This document shows, piece by piece, positions 37,241 to 50,200 of a stretch of 64,000 nt of DNA. Source of the DNA: Protea cynaroides (lineage: Eukaryota; Streptophyta; Magnoliopsida; Proteales; Proteaceae); contig CM053276.1 of assembly GCA_028583415.1 (NCBI GenBank), positions 126,258,007 to 126,322,006 on the forward strand, given 5' to 3'. Position 1 is the first letter of the stretch, and each line of letters begins with the position of its first letter. The notes below the pieces were generated by a model, which saw only the letters and a program-made list of their open reading frames with translations, was not told where the DNA came from and did no database searches. The translations under genes and the position numbers were made by a program.

Positions 37241-39170
37241 TATATCATGCATCGACTCTTTTGCGACTCAAGTTAGATTTCGGATAGCCAAAACCATATC
37301 AAACTTGACCCAATGCCAATACGAATATGAAGTATCAAGTTTGGTGAGCAGACCATGGGTTGTCCTTCACTTTGCCACGTTTCAGCTTGATGACATATAG
37401 GTTGGTTTTCACTTGTTTATAATGAGGCAATTATAGGAAGACGTTGTATGTACAAAACAATATCTTATATGATGGATGCATGGGGTGGGAAGGGGAAGAA
37501 ACTAGATAGAGAAGCCATCTGGCCAATGTAAGAAAGATCATCTCATATCGTCCAGTCCTTTCAATCATGATAAAGGGATCCAAATCGTCTCTTACCAAAT
37601 GTTTGGGAGGAGACGAGGCTGCCACCAGGCTATGCCCGATACATGGGCGGCTGGATCCGAACCGTTTTTGATAAGAAGATGATTATGCCCCCCAATGAGT
37701 AGAGGCTTAGAAATGACCCCATACCGCGTTCCCATTGACGGATAGCATTTTTATACCGGACAAGATATGGTGATAAATTGAACGTCTCTGGAGCCCTTCC
37801 ATTTTTTCAGTTATCTCTCTTCTTTGCAGTAAGACTGTACTATAAAATTGCAGCCCATCATAATTGATGCTAGCAAGACCACAACTCCTGATGACCAACC
37901 TTACATATTTATGGCGATTGCCTTCTTTTTTGCATGAACTTGAGCAGTCAACTTGACATCTTCTCTCTAATTACATAAATATTCCCTCTCTCTCTCTATC
38001 TCCCTCTTCCCCCCCCCACCCCCCAAATTGTTTTGAATTTCTTCTGTTATTGTTTTTCCTTTATCATGAGGTTGAAGGGCGTGGAAGCAAGTGGGCCAAT
38101 GATGAATCGTTTAGTTGATGAAGACGTTCTTTGAACCTACTTTCGTAATGATCATACTAAACCCTTTTAGGTTTTTGTGGGTGATTGAAGGAAGGGAAAA
38201 GATACTATAGAAATTTTGAATATAAGAAATAGGGGAGGTTTTGTACCTTTTGAAGGCCGGTGACATACTTCAGACTGTAGGTTCCCTTGCCAAAGGACGG
38301 GTCAGAAAACTTTTTCCTTTAACCAATATTGAAATATTTCGCTATTTTCATTCGTTGTGATGGATACTACACGTACCTGTAGGTGATCTGAACTCATTCT
38401 CCACATACCGATCTATACAGATTTCACTCATTGAACCTTCAAACCATTAACTGGCATGAGGGTTTGGATTCATAAGAGTTAAGATAGAATTTAAGTAGGA
38501 TTAGGGCTGAAAAATGGATCCGAACGTACAAGGGAATTTCAAGCTTATTCAATTTGGATTATATCATATGCAAAGGGCACGGGCTCGGTCGGATCCTATT
38601 AAAATTTCATCAGTTTCTCAACTCAGACCATCTAAACTGGCCTGATTGGCTCACCTAACCTGGGCCTACTCCATTCCATCACACTTTCTGGTTGTTCCAA
38701 GATAACTATATTTATATTTATTATAAGATTAGCTTAATGAGATCTTATCGATCAGTACATTATCAAATTGTTATTGGTTTGGTTTGGTTTCAGTTTTTGA
38801 TCCATTTAATCAGTTTGGGTTGGTCTGATCTGATTTTTTTTGTCTGTCAATAAAACCATATCCAATTCCGACCAAAAAAAAACTTTGGTCCGATTTGGTT
38901 CAATTTTTTCCGATTGGTGTTGAGACTTTCGGTTTTAATGCAATTTTGACACACCTAACTAATAAGTACACGGACACAATCTTACAGAGGAGACAAACAG
39001 GAGGAAATAAAGGTGGATCCAAGATTTAACGACATTAACTACCCAAACTGTCTCTCATAAGCTTTGAATAAATAGTTTCATACATATGAACACATGACAG
39101 ATATATAGAACTTCACAGACATATTAGTGGGTCCACCTTAACATTAGATCCGCGTCAAAAAATCAATGCA

Positions 39171-39193
39171 ATATATATATATATATATATATT
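39171..39193. repeat. (AT)n microsatellite
   Basis: Perfect AT run of about 22 bases. Confidence 0.95.
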
Positions 39194-40954
39194 ATAGTAT
39201 CTAACCCCTTATTTTTTATCACGCGAACAAAATATTAAAAATTGCCATAAAGGTTAATAAATAGGATATACTGAATTACTGATCAAGTACTCAAACAATC
39301 ATCAAATCTCAATAACGCATTAATTTTGAGGTTCCGTTTGGTATAGCATTGTAGAGTAATCGTGTACAAAGATTGATGTTTTTGGTCCCCATGATATAGG
39401 CCAGGAGAGGATATCAAGTCATAATACATTTTTATTTTTTGGTATATTTATTTATATGTCTACCTAATAAATCAACAACTTTCTTAAAAATATTTAATTG
39501 CATTTACATAACTTTGAAAGAGTTGCTAAGTTACTAATGCTTATGGTTGCAAGATTATTATATGCTTCACAAACCATAATAAAACCTGTGTGGGCCCATG
39601 GATTCAAAACCCAACTTACACACTAATGACTAACCATTGATCATTGACCAACTTCTCCCTTCCAAAATAAATAATTCGGACCAGACATTTTATGAGGATT
39701 AAAGAATCCACACGTTAACGTGTTATATCTTTAATAGATACATACAAGATTCAAGGATGGACAAAGATAGAGACATGGATCTTAGTGTGTATCAGCCATA
39801 CTGCAACCATAAATTGTAAATTGTGTTTGGTTATTAATTTTCATTTTAAATACAACCCAAGATTGATTATATGGAATAAATTTGTGCATGATATATTTGC
39901 ATGCATATGATGTAGTTCACTTAAATACCTTCTTATTTAAAATAGTCAGAGTTCAAAATTGATTAATGATAGACACAAACTAATTCATATGAAATGATAA
40001 ATGAAGCAGTCTTGTAGATAATCTTCTTATCTTGTAAAAGTAAATATTATTAACAATGTACTTTAATTATTCATTTAACCATTGCATACATATATAGATG
40101 TGGAATTCATTTAACCATTCTTGTGTTGACATGAATCCTCTCCATAATCCTTCACTTCGTTTGCACTCTCTTGGCAATCTTAGAATTGAAAAACTCTATT
40201 TTGCTAATTGGTTTACTCTCTCTTTCCTTAATTTTAAAATGTGACACGAGGACCTTAATTTGGATCCCATTCAACATTTCATGTAGCTCAAAAAATGTGA
40301 AGTGTGTAGACAAGTTTATCTTGGCATAAAGTGTGCACATTCAATGTAAGTAGAGCAAACGAGAGTTGCCTTGGTCTATGAAGGAAAAGCTCAAGCACTT
40401 ATAGCGCCTTGCTCCTGTAGCTCAAAACCCTCCGATACCTTCAACCTTATGATTGATGCAGGATTTTCTTTACAAACAAAGCTCGCATGATCTAAAGTTA
40501 AATCTTGCTATAAACGAACTTGAAATTGAATTTACCTCCTTGACAATAGGAGATTTGATCTTCGAAAATAGGGTTGAGAGGATGAAATTATTGTTGTCAT
40601 CATTATCATTTATCATTAGACGTAAAAATTTTTTACTCAGTCTAGTGTAGAGAAAACTTGTCTTGACGGTCTACCTATTTCTGCCATGTGGCACTTGTAA
40701 TTATCGGGTAGTCTCGATCAGCCTCGTGGAAAATTCCATAGCCTAAGAAATCACAAACTGACTCATGTATTGTCATGCATTTGTGTTGACGTGGACCTAC
40801 TCCGTAATCCTTAATTTCTTTTGCACCCTCTAGTAATCTTATAATTGGAAAACTCAATTTTGCCAATTGGTTACTCTCTCTTTCATTAAACTTGAAATGT
40901 AATAATAATACTAAAAAAATGTGGATTGTATAGATAGTTTAATTTTAACGTTAA

Positions 40955-41130
40955 TGTTACGTTTGATATGTATTTTTTAAAATATAGAATGAGAATAAGC
41001 TAAATATAAGATATTTTTGTTTTAGATTCAAAATAAAAAAAATAGATGTCAAAAAAAGATCATATTTTTTTACCAAATTATATAAAATCCAAACTCAAGA
41101 ATGTAATACATACCAAAAGCAGCATAAACA
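40955..41130. mobile_element. Possible MITE
   Basis: The left end GTTTGATATGTATT and the right end AATACATACCAAAAGCAGC are imperfect reverse complements around an AT-rich core, similar to common plant MITE ends. Boundaries uncertain. Confidence 0.4.
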
Positions 41131-41847
41131 TGCACATCAAACATATGTTACTCTCCCTAAGACAATAAGAGACCCATAATGGCATTGCATTTTAATAATG
41201 AGAGCTTCGATTTAGTGAGATTTAACACTCCATAATATGTTACAACATGATAATACAAATGTGGATACATGTATTAAAAGTTTGCAGCCACATCTCTGTT
41301 GAATATTAGGTTTGGAATCTTTAACCAAATATACCCAGGAATCAACAACCCGTGGGCTTCTAACGCTTCAAACAATATAAAATCTAAACCTTTTGAATTT
41401 GGTTGGCCACACTGCCATTTATAGAGTTAAGAAGCCCAGTTCTAGAAGCTTAGAAGCTGATCCAATAAGATTTGTGCCGAATATTACCCAAAAAGCCCAT
41501 AAGTAGAAGCCCAATAACATTAATTAATACAACCTAAAAACTCACATGCACATAAGCCCACCCATGTACCAATACCACAGGGTGGGTCATGAAGAATTAC
41601 CTGGCATTGTATGGCGATTTCTAGTTGTGACAAACAGATTTCAATCGTTCACTATCGGTGCTGCATTCCCAACCTTTTGATTGGTCTTCTTAGCACTTGC
41701 GAAATGCATCATCACAGCTATATAGCTGGTGATCAAACTAAAGCAATCTTCTAGTTTGCACCAGGAAGCGCCTCTTCACTTGATTTGGTGGTGCTCTGCC
41801 AGTTGCAGTAGACCCCAAACCGACTGATTACACAATCTGTTTAGTCC

Positions 41848-41895
41848 TACCAGTACTCTCTTAGAATGTATTACCAGTACTCTCTTAGAATGTAT
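41848..41895. repeat. 24-bp perfect tandem duplication
   Basis: TACCAGTACTCTCTTAGAAT plus GTAT repeated exactly twice. Confidence 0.95.
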
Positions 41896-42601
41896 TTGTA
41901 TAAAGAAAAAATTATTCATACCATCTCTAGACTTTGGTTTAAATACATCTACTATCTTTAAATACCAAACAATGTTACATGGAGACCCACCTTGTTAGGT
42001 TTTTTTTTTTTTTTTTTTTTGTTGTTAATTGTTGATGTCAACACGATTTTATTTTTTAAAGGTCCAAAATACTTTTATGAGTATTGTAAAAAACCATAAT
42101 AGTGTACAATGAGAGCACAATAGTGTTTTTTTATATAAAGGTTTGAGAGGATACTTTGGTCATTTCATCATTTTTTATTTATAGAGGGTTAAAAAGTAAT
42201 TTCATCTATTATGTTTGTAAATGCAATAAGGGTAAAATTATCTTTAAATTTTTTTCATTTAGCACTGTTAGAATTTGGGGTGCGACTGTACTTGTTATCA
42301 ATTTTAGGATAGTAGGTGTATTTGGACCAAAACCTATGGTAGCATGAGTAATTTTCCCTTACATCAATGTATTCTTGTAATGAAAAATGCATTGTTAATA
42401 TAGAATGAGAATGAATTAAGTTTCTATTTGTTTCCATATAAAATGGTAAAAAAAACAGAAGAAAAAAAGGATAAAATTCCACATAAAATATAATTTCAAC
42501 CTTTTTGTTTTAACGTAAAATGTGGGGGAAAAACATTGAAAAAATGAGAAAATTTTACATAGGGTACATTGGGAGAGTTTTGATGTAAAACTATCATGTA
42601 T

Positions 42602-43650
42602 TGTTGATGCCTTCTGGCGTCCATCGTTTTCTCTAGAGCACAGAAGCTGAAAAGAGAAGAAAATGGGTCGTGTGGTGGTCGGTTGACCCAGAAACCACTT
42701 TGACGCTCAAGTCAATAAGGGATCAAGCAGTTGTGTATTTGAATAGAAGAAGGCCGAGTTCACTAATAGAGTGCGGGGTGGGCAGTTTCTGAAACTTGGA
42801 ACTGAAAAGAACAAGAGAGTTTTTGTGGAAGGTGAGATTTCAAGTTAAAGGAGAGGATCCAGACGATCTTAGCATACAAACGAAGTGAGGATCCTTCTTA
42901 CCGTTGAGTATATTGATATTTATAGTGGTTCTAGGTAGACGTATGACATGGTAGAGAGGTGTGTACGTGTCACTAACGTGAAGAACTTGTTTGCATAGTA
43001 GGTGCAACACCTGACACACATACTACAGATGGCGTACACGTAATTTATGGAGAGTGGCACATATTGACACACCTTGGACATGATCAAATGGTGTGGACAA
43101 GTGTCTACTTTATGTGAGATTAAATATGCAAAAAACGCTGTTTAATATTGCACTTTAACCCTAAAAATAGGTTTTGGCATGTGGGATAACTTTTTGCTGT
43201 CAGAAGCATGTCTGCTTAGTGGAGGCATAGACATGCGTGAGATCTGTAGGCTTGATGCATCGATCGTTTGAGTGATATTATTCGTAGTTGTCACTTGAGG
43301 CTTGGTACTGTCTCCCAGTCATAGGGCCCGTCGTTCAAAGTCAGTTAAAAAACCGTTCTTTGGATCTGGATGCTATGGGACGCTGAGTGGGTAGTCGAAG
43401 GAGAGCTGGGTTTTCTTGTATGTGTTTGGACACCGAGTGGGTAGTTCGGAGGAGAACTGCGTCTCTTGTATGTGTTTGGATGCCGAGTGGGCAGTTAGAG
43501 GAGAGCTGGGTCTCTTGTATGTGTTTGGATGCCGACTGAGTAGTCGGTGGAGAACTGGGTGTCTTGTATATTGGGACGCCAAGTGAATAGTCGAAGGAGA
43601 GTTAGGTCGCTTGTATGAATGGTTGGATTGGTCACCTTGCTTCTTTATTT
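42602..43650. mobile_element. Probable LTR-like sequence, boundaries unresolved
   Basis: The composition (GC-richer than the flanks), a TATA-like GATATTTATAGTGG near 42908, the layout, and a GTTGGATGCCGAGTGGGCAG-type array near the end all resemble the two solo LTRs. However, no matching 5-bp flanks were found and the ends are estimates. No coding domain. Confidence 0.4.
43367..43617. repeat. Minisatellite, about 55-bp unit, five copies
   Basis: Units contain (G)GA(C/T)GC(C)GAGTGGGTAGT, GGAGAGCTGGGTCTCTTGTA and TGTGTTTGGA. Copies start near 43367, 43429, 43478, 43526 and 43578. It is translatable on the minus strand as a repetitive peptide, which I take as a by-product. Confidence 0.88.
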
Positions 43651-44150
43651 GGACTCATTGAAAAATTGTACAATCAAACAAACCTGATTTAAAAAGTAAA
43701 ACATATAAAAAAAAACATGAATTCACAAACAAAAAGTAAAACATTTGGATTTTGATCTCAAAACACAAAATGAACTAAATAACACATTTCAAAATAGAAT
43801 ACATTCTATGAACCAAGAAAAAAAATACATACCAAACACTAATTTCTATATCAGGAAAACAGCCAAAAATCATCTCTAAAATGCGACACATAGAAAGGTT
43901 AAAGATATTAGTATATTACTTACTTTTTTTTTTCTTTTTTTTTTTGGGAAAAAAAAATATTAATCACACTTGTAACGTGGCATGGCAAAGGTTAGAAAAG
44001 GATTCCAATCGGACGATTGAGAAAACGTTTGCACATAAGCTCGTACATTCTAATTCCCCGTTCCAAAGCGCGCGTAGATTTTTGAGGACAAAATACGGCA
44101 GCTACCCATTATCAAATAGTAACCTATCTACACAGGCCGCAGAGACAAAA
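43651..44150. other. Upstream region of the fibrillin gene
   Basis: AT-rich, with repeated AAAAAGTAAAACAT motifs (about 43695 and 43733) and a MITE-like end ATACATACCAAACACTAA near 43827. The last 100 bases are probably 5' leader. No defined promoter element can be claimed. Confidence 0.4.
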
Positions 44151-44262
44151 ATGGCTCTGCTTCTAACCTCCCAACCCGCAGACGCTCGGTACCCATTGTC
44201 CAAGCTTCTATCTTCACGGGCCGCAGAGACAAAAGTGGCCTTGCTTCCAACTTCACAGCCTT
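44098..44262 (+). repeat. Direct duplication spanning the fibrillin start codon
   Basis: Units of about 75 bp at about 44098-44171 and 44187-44262 share TACCCATT, GGCCGCAGAGACAAAA, TGGC, CTTCTAAC/CTTCCAAC and T.CCAACC/TCACAGCC. The first holds the start AAAATGGCTCTGC; the second has AAAGTGGCCTTGC at the same place. Confidence 0.85.
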
Positions 44263-47200
44263 CTCTCTGCTTCAAAAGTTCTAAACCCCTTCGCGTCTTT
44301 TCTCTTCGATCCTTAAACCCTTCTCTCTCCTTCTCCGACCTGTCCAAAAACCCTAAATTCTCATCTTTTCGAATCTACTCTTCGAACTCCCGCGATGACG
44401 GCGAACCAGATTCTTCCTCTGCTCGAATTCCAATCGATAAGCTGGAAGAAAAAGAAGATTCCGGCGAAAAATCTGCTGCTAAATCTCCCGAAGAAGCTGT
44501 AGACGGCGATGGAACACCAGTTGCTATCACCGATGAATGGGGAGAGAAAGCGGAACCTGAACCAGAGACTTCATACACGAATATCTCGGATGCTGATCCT
44601 TCAGAAAAATATGAAGACGAATGGGAAGAAGAGGAGACTAAGGAGTATATGTCTGGAAATGGAAGTCCGACTAGTGCTCCGGCCTACGATAAACTTGGTG
44701 AATCAAAAAGGGCTTTGGTTGGTACGGTTTATGGTACTGAATTTGGGTTTCGAGCTTCAGCTGAAGTTAGGGCTGAGGTGCTTGAGTTGGTGAATCAGCT
44801 GGAAGCTTCGAATCCGACTTTGGCTCCGGTGGAGGCACCGTCTCTTCTTGACGGAAACTGGGTTTTACTGTAAGTGGGTTTGCTCGATTTTAACTGTTTT
44901 ACTAATTTTTTTTTATAAGAGCGCCGTTTGTTTGTTTATGAGTTGATGATAAATAATGCAAAATATTTTAAGAAGAAAATATTTGTGGCATTACGGAAAA
45001 GAGCTACAGTTTTTTTTTATGGTAGTTGGAAAGTGAAGTAGAATTCTCTAGTTTCATTTTTTTTTTCCAACTACCCTAAGTTATTTGGTTGAAAAGGGAA
45101 GAGAAATTTAGTACTGTATTCTGTAAGTTGTTGAGTTACATCAAGTTTTTTGTATTGCTTGAACTTTATATTACTTCACAACATTTTACATCCAAGACAA
45201 AAGGGGAAACTTTACACTTATGCAAACTTTTATGTTTTAACATGAGAAACTACACATTGAAAAAAAAAAAAAAAGGAGGAGAGGAGAAACTAAATTTACA
45301 TATGCCGACTAAATGGAAGTAAAAATAGAAGCAAATCAATATCTGCTAATTATAGAATTGTCTGGTAGTCATTTGTTAAGGGAGCCAAACCTGGTTTCAT
45401 AAGAGGAGCCATTCCTTCCTTTGGTCTGTGGGGTTCGTTATGGACTAAGTGGTTATTAGGGGGGCCCTCACATATTCACATGGCCTCAAGTAGCAGCTGT
45501 TTTGGCCTTCGTGCTATAGTTATTTTAGTTAATTATATTTGTGAGATTCGTATCTCTTACCCCATGCACCCTCTGTTTGCCCTCTCTTAGCACCATCAAT
45601 CTACTTCTGCCCCAGCATATATGCCTGAGGGAATTAAACCAATTTCGAGTAATACAAAAGTAAAGAGGATTAGAAGATGGATCTTTGCTATAATGTTCCT
45701 TGTAAAAAAAATCAACTTGTGATGGAGTGGCAGTTTGTGACAAGAATTTCAGATCTCTAGAAACAAGGCATTTATGAATTATGATTAAAGTTGTTAACAA
45801 GATAGAGGTGGGGTCCTGTAGCACCTTCATTCCCATAAAATCACCAGCATAACGTGCCTGTGGCGAATCAAACCAGTTTTGACTTTCGAGGAATTTGAAC
45901 TTTGCTGTGAAGTTCATCCTAAAAAAGTGGTCTTGTGATGGAGAGAATCGGTTCCAGGAATGTCAGGTATGTATAAACAAGGCACTTTTGAATAGGAGAA
46001 TGATAAAGTTCGGAACCCTTTGAGAGGGAGAATCTATAAAGGAAATAGCCTTATGTGCTATGGGTTCCAAATTACTACAGTTAGGTTGTGCCACATTTTC
46101 ACCGTATACAATACACCTTTAGTGGGAGAGGAAGCATAAAAGGTTCAAATGGACCCTTGAAAGCCTATAACTTGAAATGCCAGATGATGGATGCGATAAA
46201 AAATGATATTGAAAGCCTTGAACCTGAAAGGTTTTAGGAGCATTCATAATAATAGGTAATGCTAATCATTTCGAAGAGGCATAGATGTTGTGTTTGTTAC
46301 ACCATTTGCTTATCTTTTTGCAACAATTAGCACTGATGTAGAGTAGGTTGACAAACTAAATGACTGTATGGGGTCCAGGATGTAAGCTTAGAATGAATCA
46401 GGCTTCCAAAAAAGTGGAGAGAAAGCATTGAGCTGATAGTTGGTTAGGAATGATCTGGCCTGGGCTTTGTTTCAGGGATAATAACCTTGAGATTTTACCT
46501 TTTTTTTTACCTAGTTGTGTGTTTCTGTTGAGGTGGTGATGTGTTTGTCTCTAGTTCCACACCCTTCTTATTGTTGTTGTGCGGGACTTATTCTCTAGTA
46601 AAGTTATTATTTATATACTATTTTGGAGTTTTATAGTTCCATCCCAATTTTTACCCTTTGTTTAACTGAAACACCTGCCCATCTCTACGAAGGGAAGACG
46701 GGGGGGGGGGGGGGGGGGGGGCAGTCTATGCCCTCTAAATATTTAGAGATTGTAAATTTAACAATGTGGACTCCTATCTCCACAAATGATTATTCTCGAT
46801 CTTGGCCCCCTATTGTTGTCTTTCTCACTTAACGTACTGAGAGCTTGATGATATTGGTCCTGCGTCCAAGTATCGTTTTCCCCACATTGTTTCCTCTTTA
46901 GGCCAAATCTGATGTAAGCCGATTTTGGGCGAAATAATTGATCGGGAGAGTGGATTTATACAAAATCAAAGGAATCAAAAGGGAAGTGAAGTGCAGAAAT
47001 AAATTTTGGAATTTTTTTTTTAAAGGTGAAAATGATATAATTGATGGAAGTGAAGGTGGGGTGACTTACTTCTCTTCTAAGATGTAAATCAACTCCAAAT
47101 GTGGCCTACAACTCTTCTAGGATGTAGGTGAAGAATAAAATTCCAACTCTTCTAGGATGGAATGAAATTTCTTCAAGGTTACTAAGGATAGGAAAGCTCC

Positions 47201-50200
47201 AACTCTTCAAGGTTGAAGTGAAACTCTTCTAGGTTTCAAGATGAACTCTTCAAGGTTCAAAGGAGAAGATAAACTTCAATCAAAGTTTCATTCACCAAAT
47301 CATCTTCTTCTATTACGTGAGAATAAGCCACTATTTATAGGCTTAACAAACCTTAAATAACTTAAAATATTCTCAACCATCCTTTATAATCCTAAGGTTG
47401 AGATTGTACATAGAGAAATTAAAAAAAGAAATATAAATGATTTAAAAATTTTCAATACATAGAAACTTGTTCCAATGTGTTGTTTCTTGTTCCAAGGCAT
47501 TGAAACTTGTCCCAATGTGCATTGATGCAAGCTCCAAAGTTTTGATGTAAGTTCCCATGTCTTGATGCAAGCTCCAATGTATAGAAGACTCTAGAAACAT
47601 TGAATAGGAAATGCCACCTCACTCTCCACTCGAGGCTTGAAAGGTCACCAAAAAGGGGCTGGTTTCAAGGAGCAAGGACCAGGTTCATTGGTTCTTTTGT
47701 AGCTTGGTTCATACTTTGGTCTTGGGCCAAATGGTCTTGGTGTAATGACATAATTGTTGAACATAGATGCAATTGGGCTGCATCGAAATCTATCAAGCTA
47801 AGAGAGGTAATAATTCCAAAAACTTCTGTATCAAGCCTTCAAATGCCTTCACTTCAATCACCATATTGGAATCATTTGGTGGAGCTGTGCCATCCTCGTT
47901 CCTACCTCCCCTTGTTTTTCATTGTCATCACTCAGCAGACTTTAACCCTTACCCTCTGCAACTCCTTTAACCTCCATCGACTGTTGGGGATCTACCATAT
48001 CTCGTCCTCCTCCACAAGTGAGTGTTGCTTTCTCCATAAAGCTGGAATTTGGTTTTCTTTCTAAAGAAAGTATCATATAATTGAAAGAATCCAATCACCC
48101 ACAATAGAAGACTGAGAGATATTCAAATGGATTCCATAGCTGTACGTGTCTACTTCATGGTGATTCATGTCTAATCGGACTAGCTGTACAGTGGTCACTG
48201 TACAGCTGAGAGCATACTTTTGAGTGATTCAAGGGAAGAAAAGAAGACCGATGAAAGCAGAAAGAACAAAAATAGCAAGAAAGGGGGAAATTGTGAGCTC
48301 GTGTAATAAGTATCTCTTGGGATTGAAAATGGCATCCCTTGCAAATACATTATATGGCAGACATATACAGATAAATATGATTGGCATATACAAATAAACT
48401 GTAAAAGACAGAATACCTTGCAGTTCACTGTGAGAACCTTTTGAGACAGGCAGTACTTCATACCAGAAATATTTTTTTCCCCTTCTTTTTAACTGCCATT
48501 GATTCTGAAAGACTGAATCTGATCTAAGGATCATGTAGGTTGGAATGCCCCAAGAAATGATTCGTGCAGCTGAACTGAAATATTTTGGACTAGGCTTAAA
48601 TGATAATGACTGCTGCTTTTAATTCTTTATTTTTTTTTTTTTGGATTCGTGGGAATAGACTTAAATGATAATGACTGCTGATCTTAATTCTTTATTTTTT
48701 ATTTGGATTCATCAGGTACACTGCATTTTCTGAGCTGTTGCCTCTTCTAGCAGCTGGAGCAACTCCATTGTTGAAGGTTAAAAGGATATGCCAAAAGATT
48801 GACACGCAAAATCTCACCATAGACAACTCTGTCACACTCTCCAGCCCTTTTGCCACTTTTTCCTTCAGCGCAGGTGCTACTTTTGAGGTTCGAAGTCCTT
48901 CAAGGATACAGGTACCTTCATATGCGCATGTGATTTTCTCCATTGGTGTATCATATAATTGCCAAATGCAACTTAATGAGATGATAGTCTGATGGCAAAG
49001 AGGGTTCAAAGCAAGTCAAATTAATAAGCCCTCTTTGCTACAAGATCTTAATTCAGTCAAATACAAAAAATCTGCAGAGAAAAGTAATGAAAAAAACCCA
49101 CTTATCTTGAAATCTAACCGTCAGAATTAGATGAAACTTGGTATGGATGACCTTTGTAATGATTGTGAACACCTTCTGAAGTTTGGGGAGGATCTGAAAA
49201 GAACTATATGAGTTATGAGTCTCGAAAGCCTGCTGTACCTGTTTAAAGAATCAAGAGGGAACGGAATCTGGTTGAGTCTCACAACCGTAGGAGACTCGAC
49301 CAGAAAATAAAAATTTAACTCTTTTTTTTTTCTGGAAAATCTCTCCTGCAGCCAGTCTGCATTCTCTTTATTTATAGCTTTGAAACATTACAAATAAAAT
49401 AGGAAAGAACGAAATTTAGTAAAACCAACCTTCCTTTATAATTTAGGAAGGCTCTAAAACAATAAAAATAGGAAAGTTTCTAAAAACTGGAATTAGGAAA
49501 CTAGATTTTAGGCAAGTCTTAGTCTCCAAGCAACTAAGACTTCTAAACTAACTAGCCTAATTTTTAGGAAACTAAACAATGGAAATAAATAAACTGAAAA
49601 TTAGGAAACTAATAAAAAGAGTCATAATTAATGTTGTTGGTACTGTTCACGTGAACAGTACCGCGTGAACAGTACCGCGTGAACAGTGTTCACGGGAACA
49701 GTGTGGGTTGGGCCCATGTTGACACATCCTTGGGCTGATCCACTACTGGCTGGTCCTTGGACTGCATCAACTCCCCCCCACTTAAAAAGAACTCGTCCAC
49801 GAGTTTTGTAATGGTGAAGAATGACTACAGAGGGGTCGGTAGGCAGCATCTGTTGATCTTGAAACTTAAACTGTGCTTGCGACGTTGGAAGAAAATCCAT
49901 CACTTTGGGTCCACTTTCTTCAAGATATTTAGAAGGTATTACGAAATCAACATGCTTAACATCTTGAGGAAAGTCAAATGGAATCGTGGTATCCATGGGG
50001 ACGATCTTATTCAATTCTTTGTCTTCCGCAATTTTCTCCATAACACCGTGGTCTTCATCAGAACTGTGGTCACTATTGTCAATCTATAGAGCTTTAGTAA
50101 ATGCATCAAAATTATCCACATCTACTTTTGGGGCAATCAAAACCATACTGCTGATTATATGGATTCCATATTAATCCTCACCATCTTCCATGATATCTGT

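Larger units (their letters stand above)
37241..42600. other. 5.4-kb gene-free region
   Basis: No gene supported. It contains an AT microsatellite near 39171, a diverged direct repeat (about 40122-40245 and 40786-40900, anchors CATAATCCTT/CGTAATCCTT and ATTGGTTTACTCTCTCTTTC), a MITE-like stretch, a 24-bp tandem duplication, and a 22-base T run near 42001. Open frames are short and unremarkable. Confidence 0.4.
44870..48715 (+). other. Intron 1 of the fibrillin gene
   Basis: Donor GTAAGT at 44870 and acceptor CATCAG at 48710-48715. Contents: poly-T and poly-A runs, a 22-base G homopolymer (46700-46721), a probable LTR-like segment (about 46912-47990), and a duplicated acceptor region. No coding exon seen inside. 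Confidence 0.85.

Noticed and set aside
37567..37665. Fifth foldback at GGATCCAAATCGTCTC...GGATCCGAACCG
   Set aside because: The two GGATCC motifs are in direct, not inverted, orientation and no arm pairing was seen.
43373..43582. Minus-strand repetitive peptide with NTYK repeats
   Set aside because: It is the translation of a 55-bp minisatellite; a unit not divisible by three with indels and no start context makes coding unlikely.
43881..44150. In-frame upstream start for the fibrillin gene (ATG at 43881)
   Set aside because: The added about 90 residues are poly-Phe and irregular, unlike a transit peptide, and lie in promoter-like AT-rich DNA. The ATG at 44151 gives a normal N-terminus.
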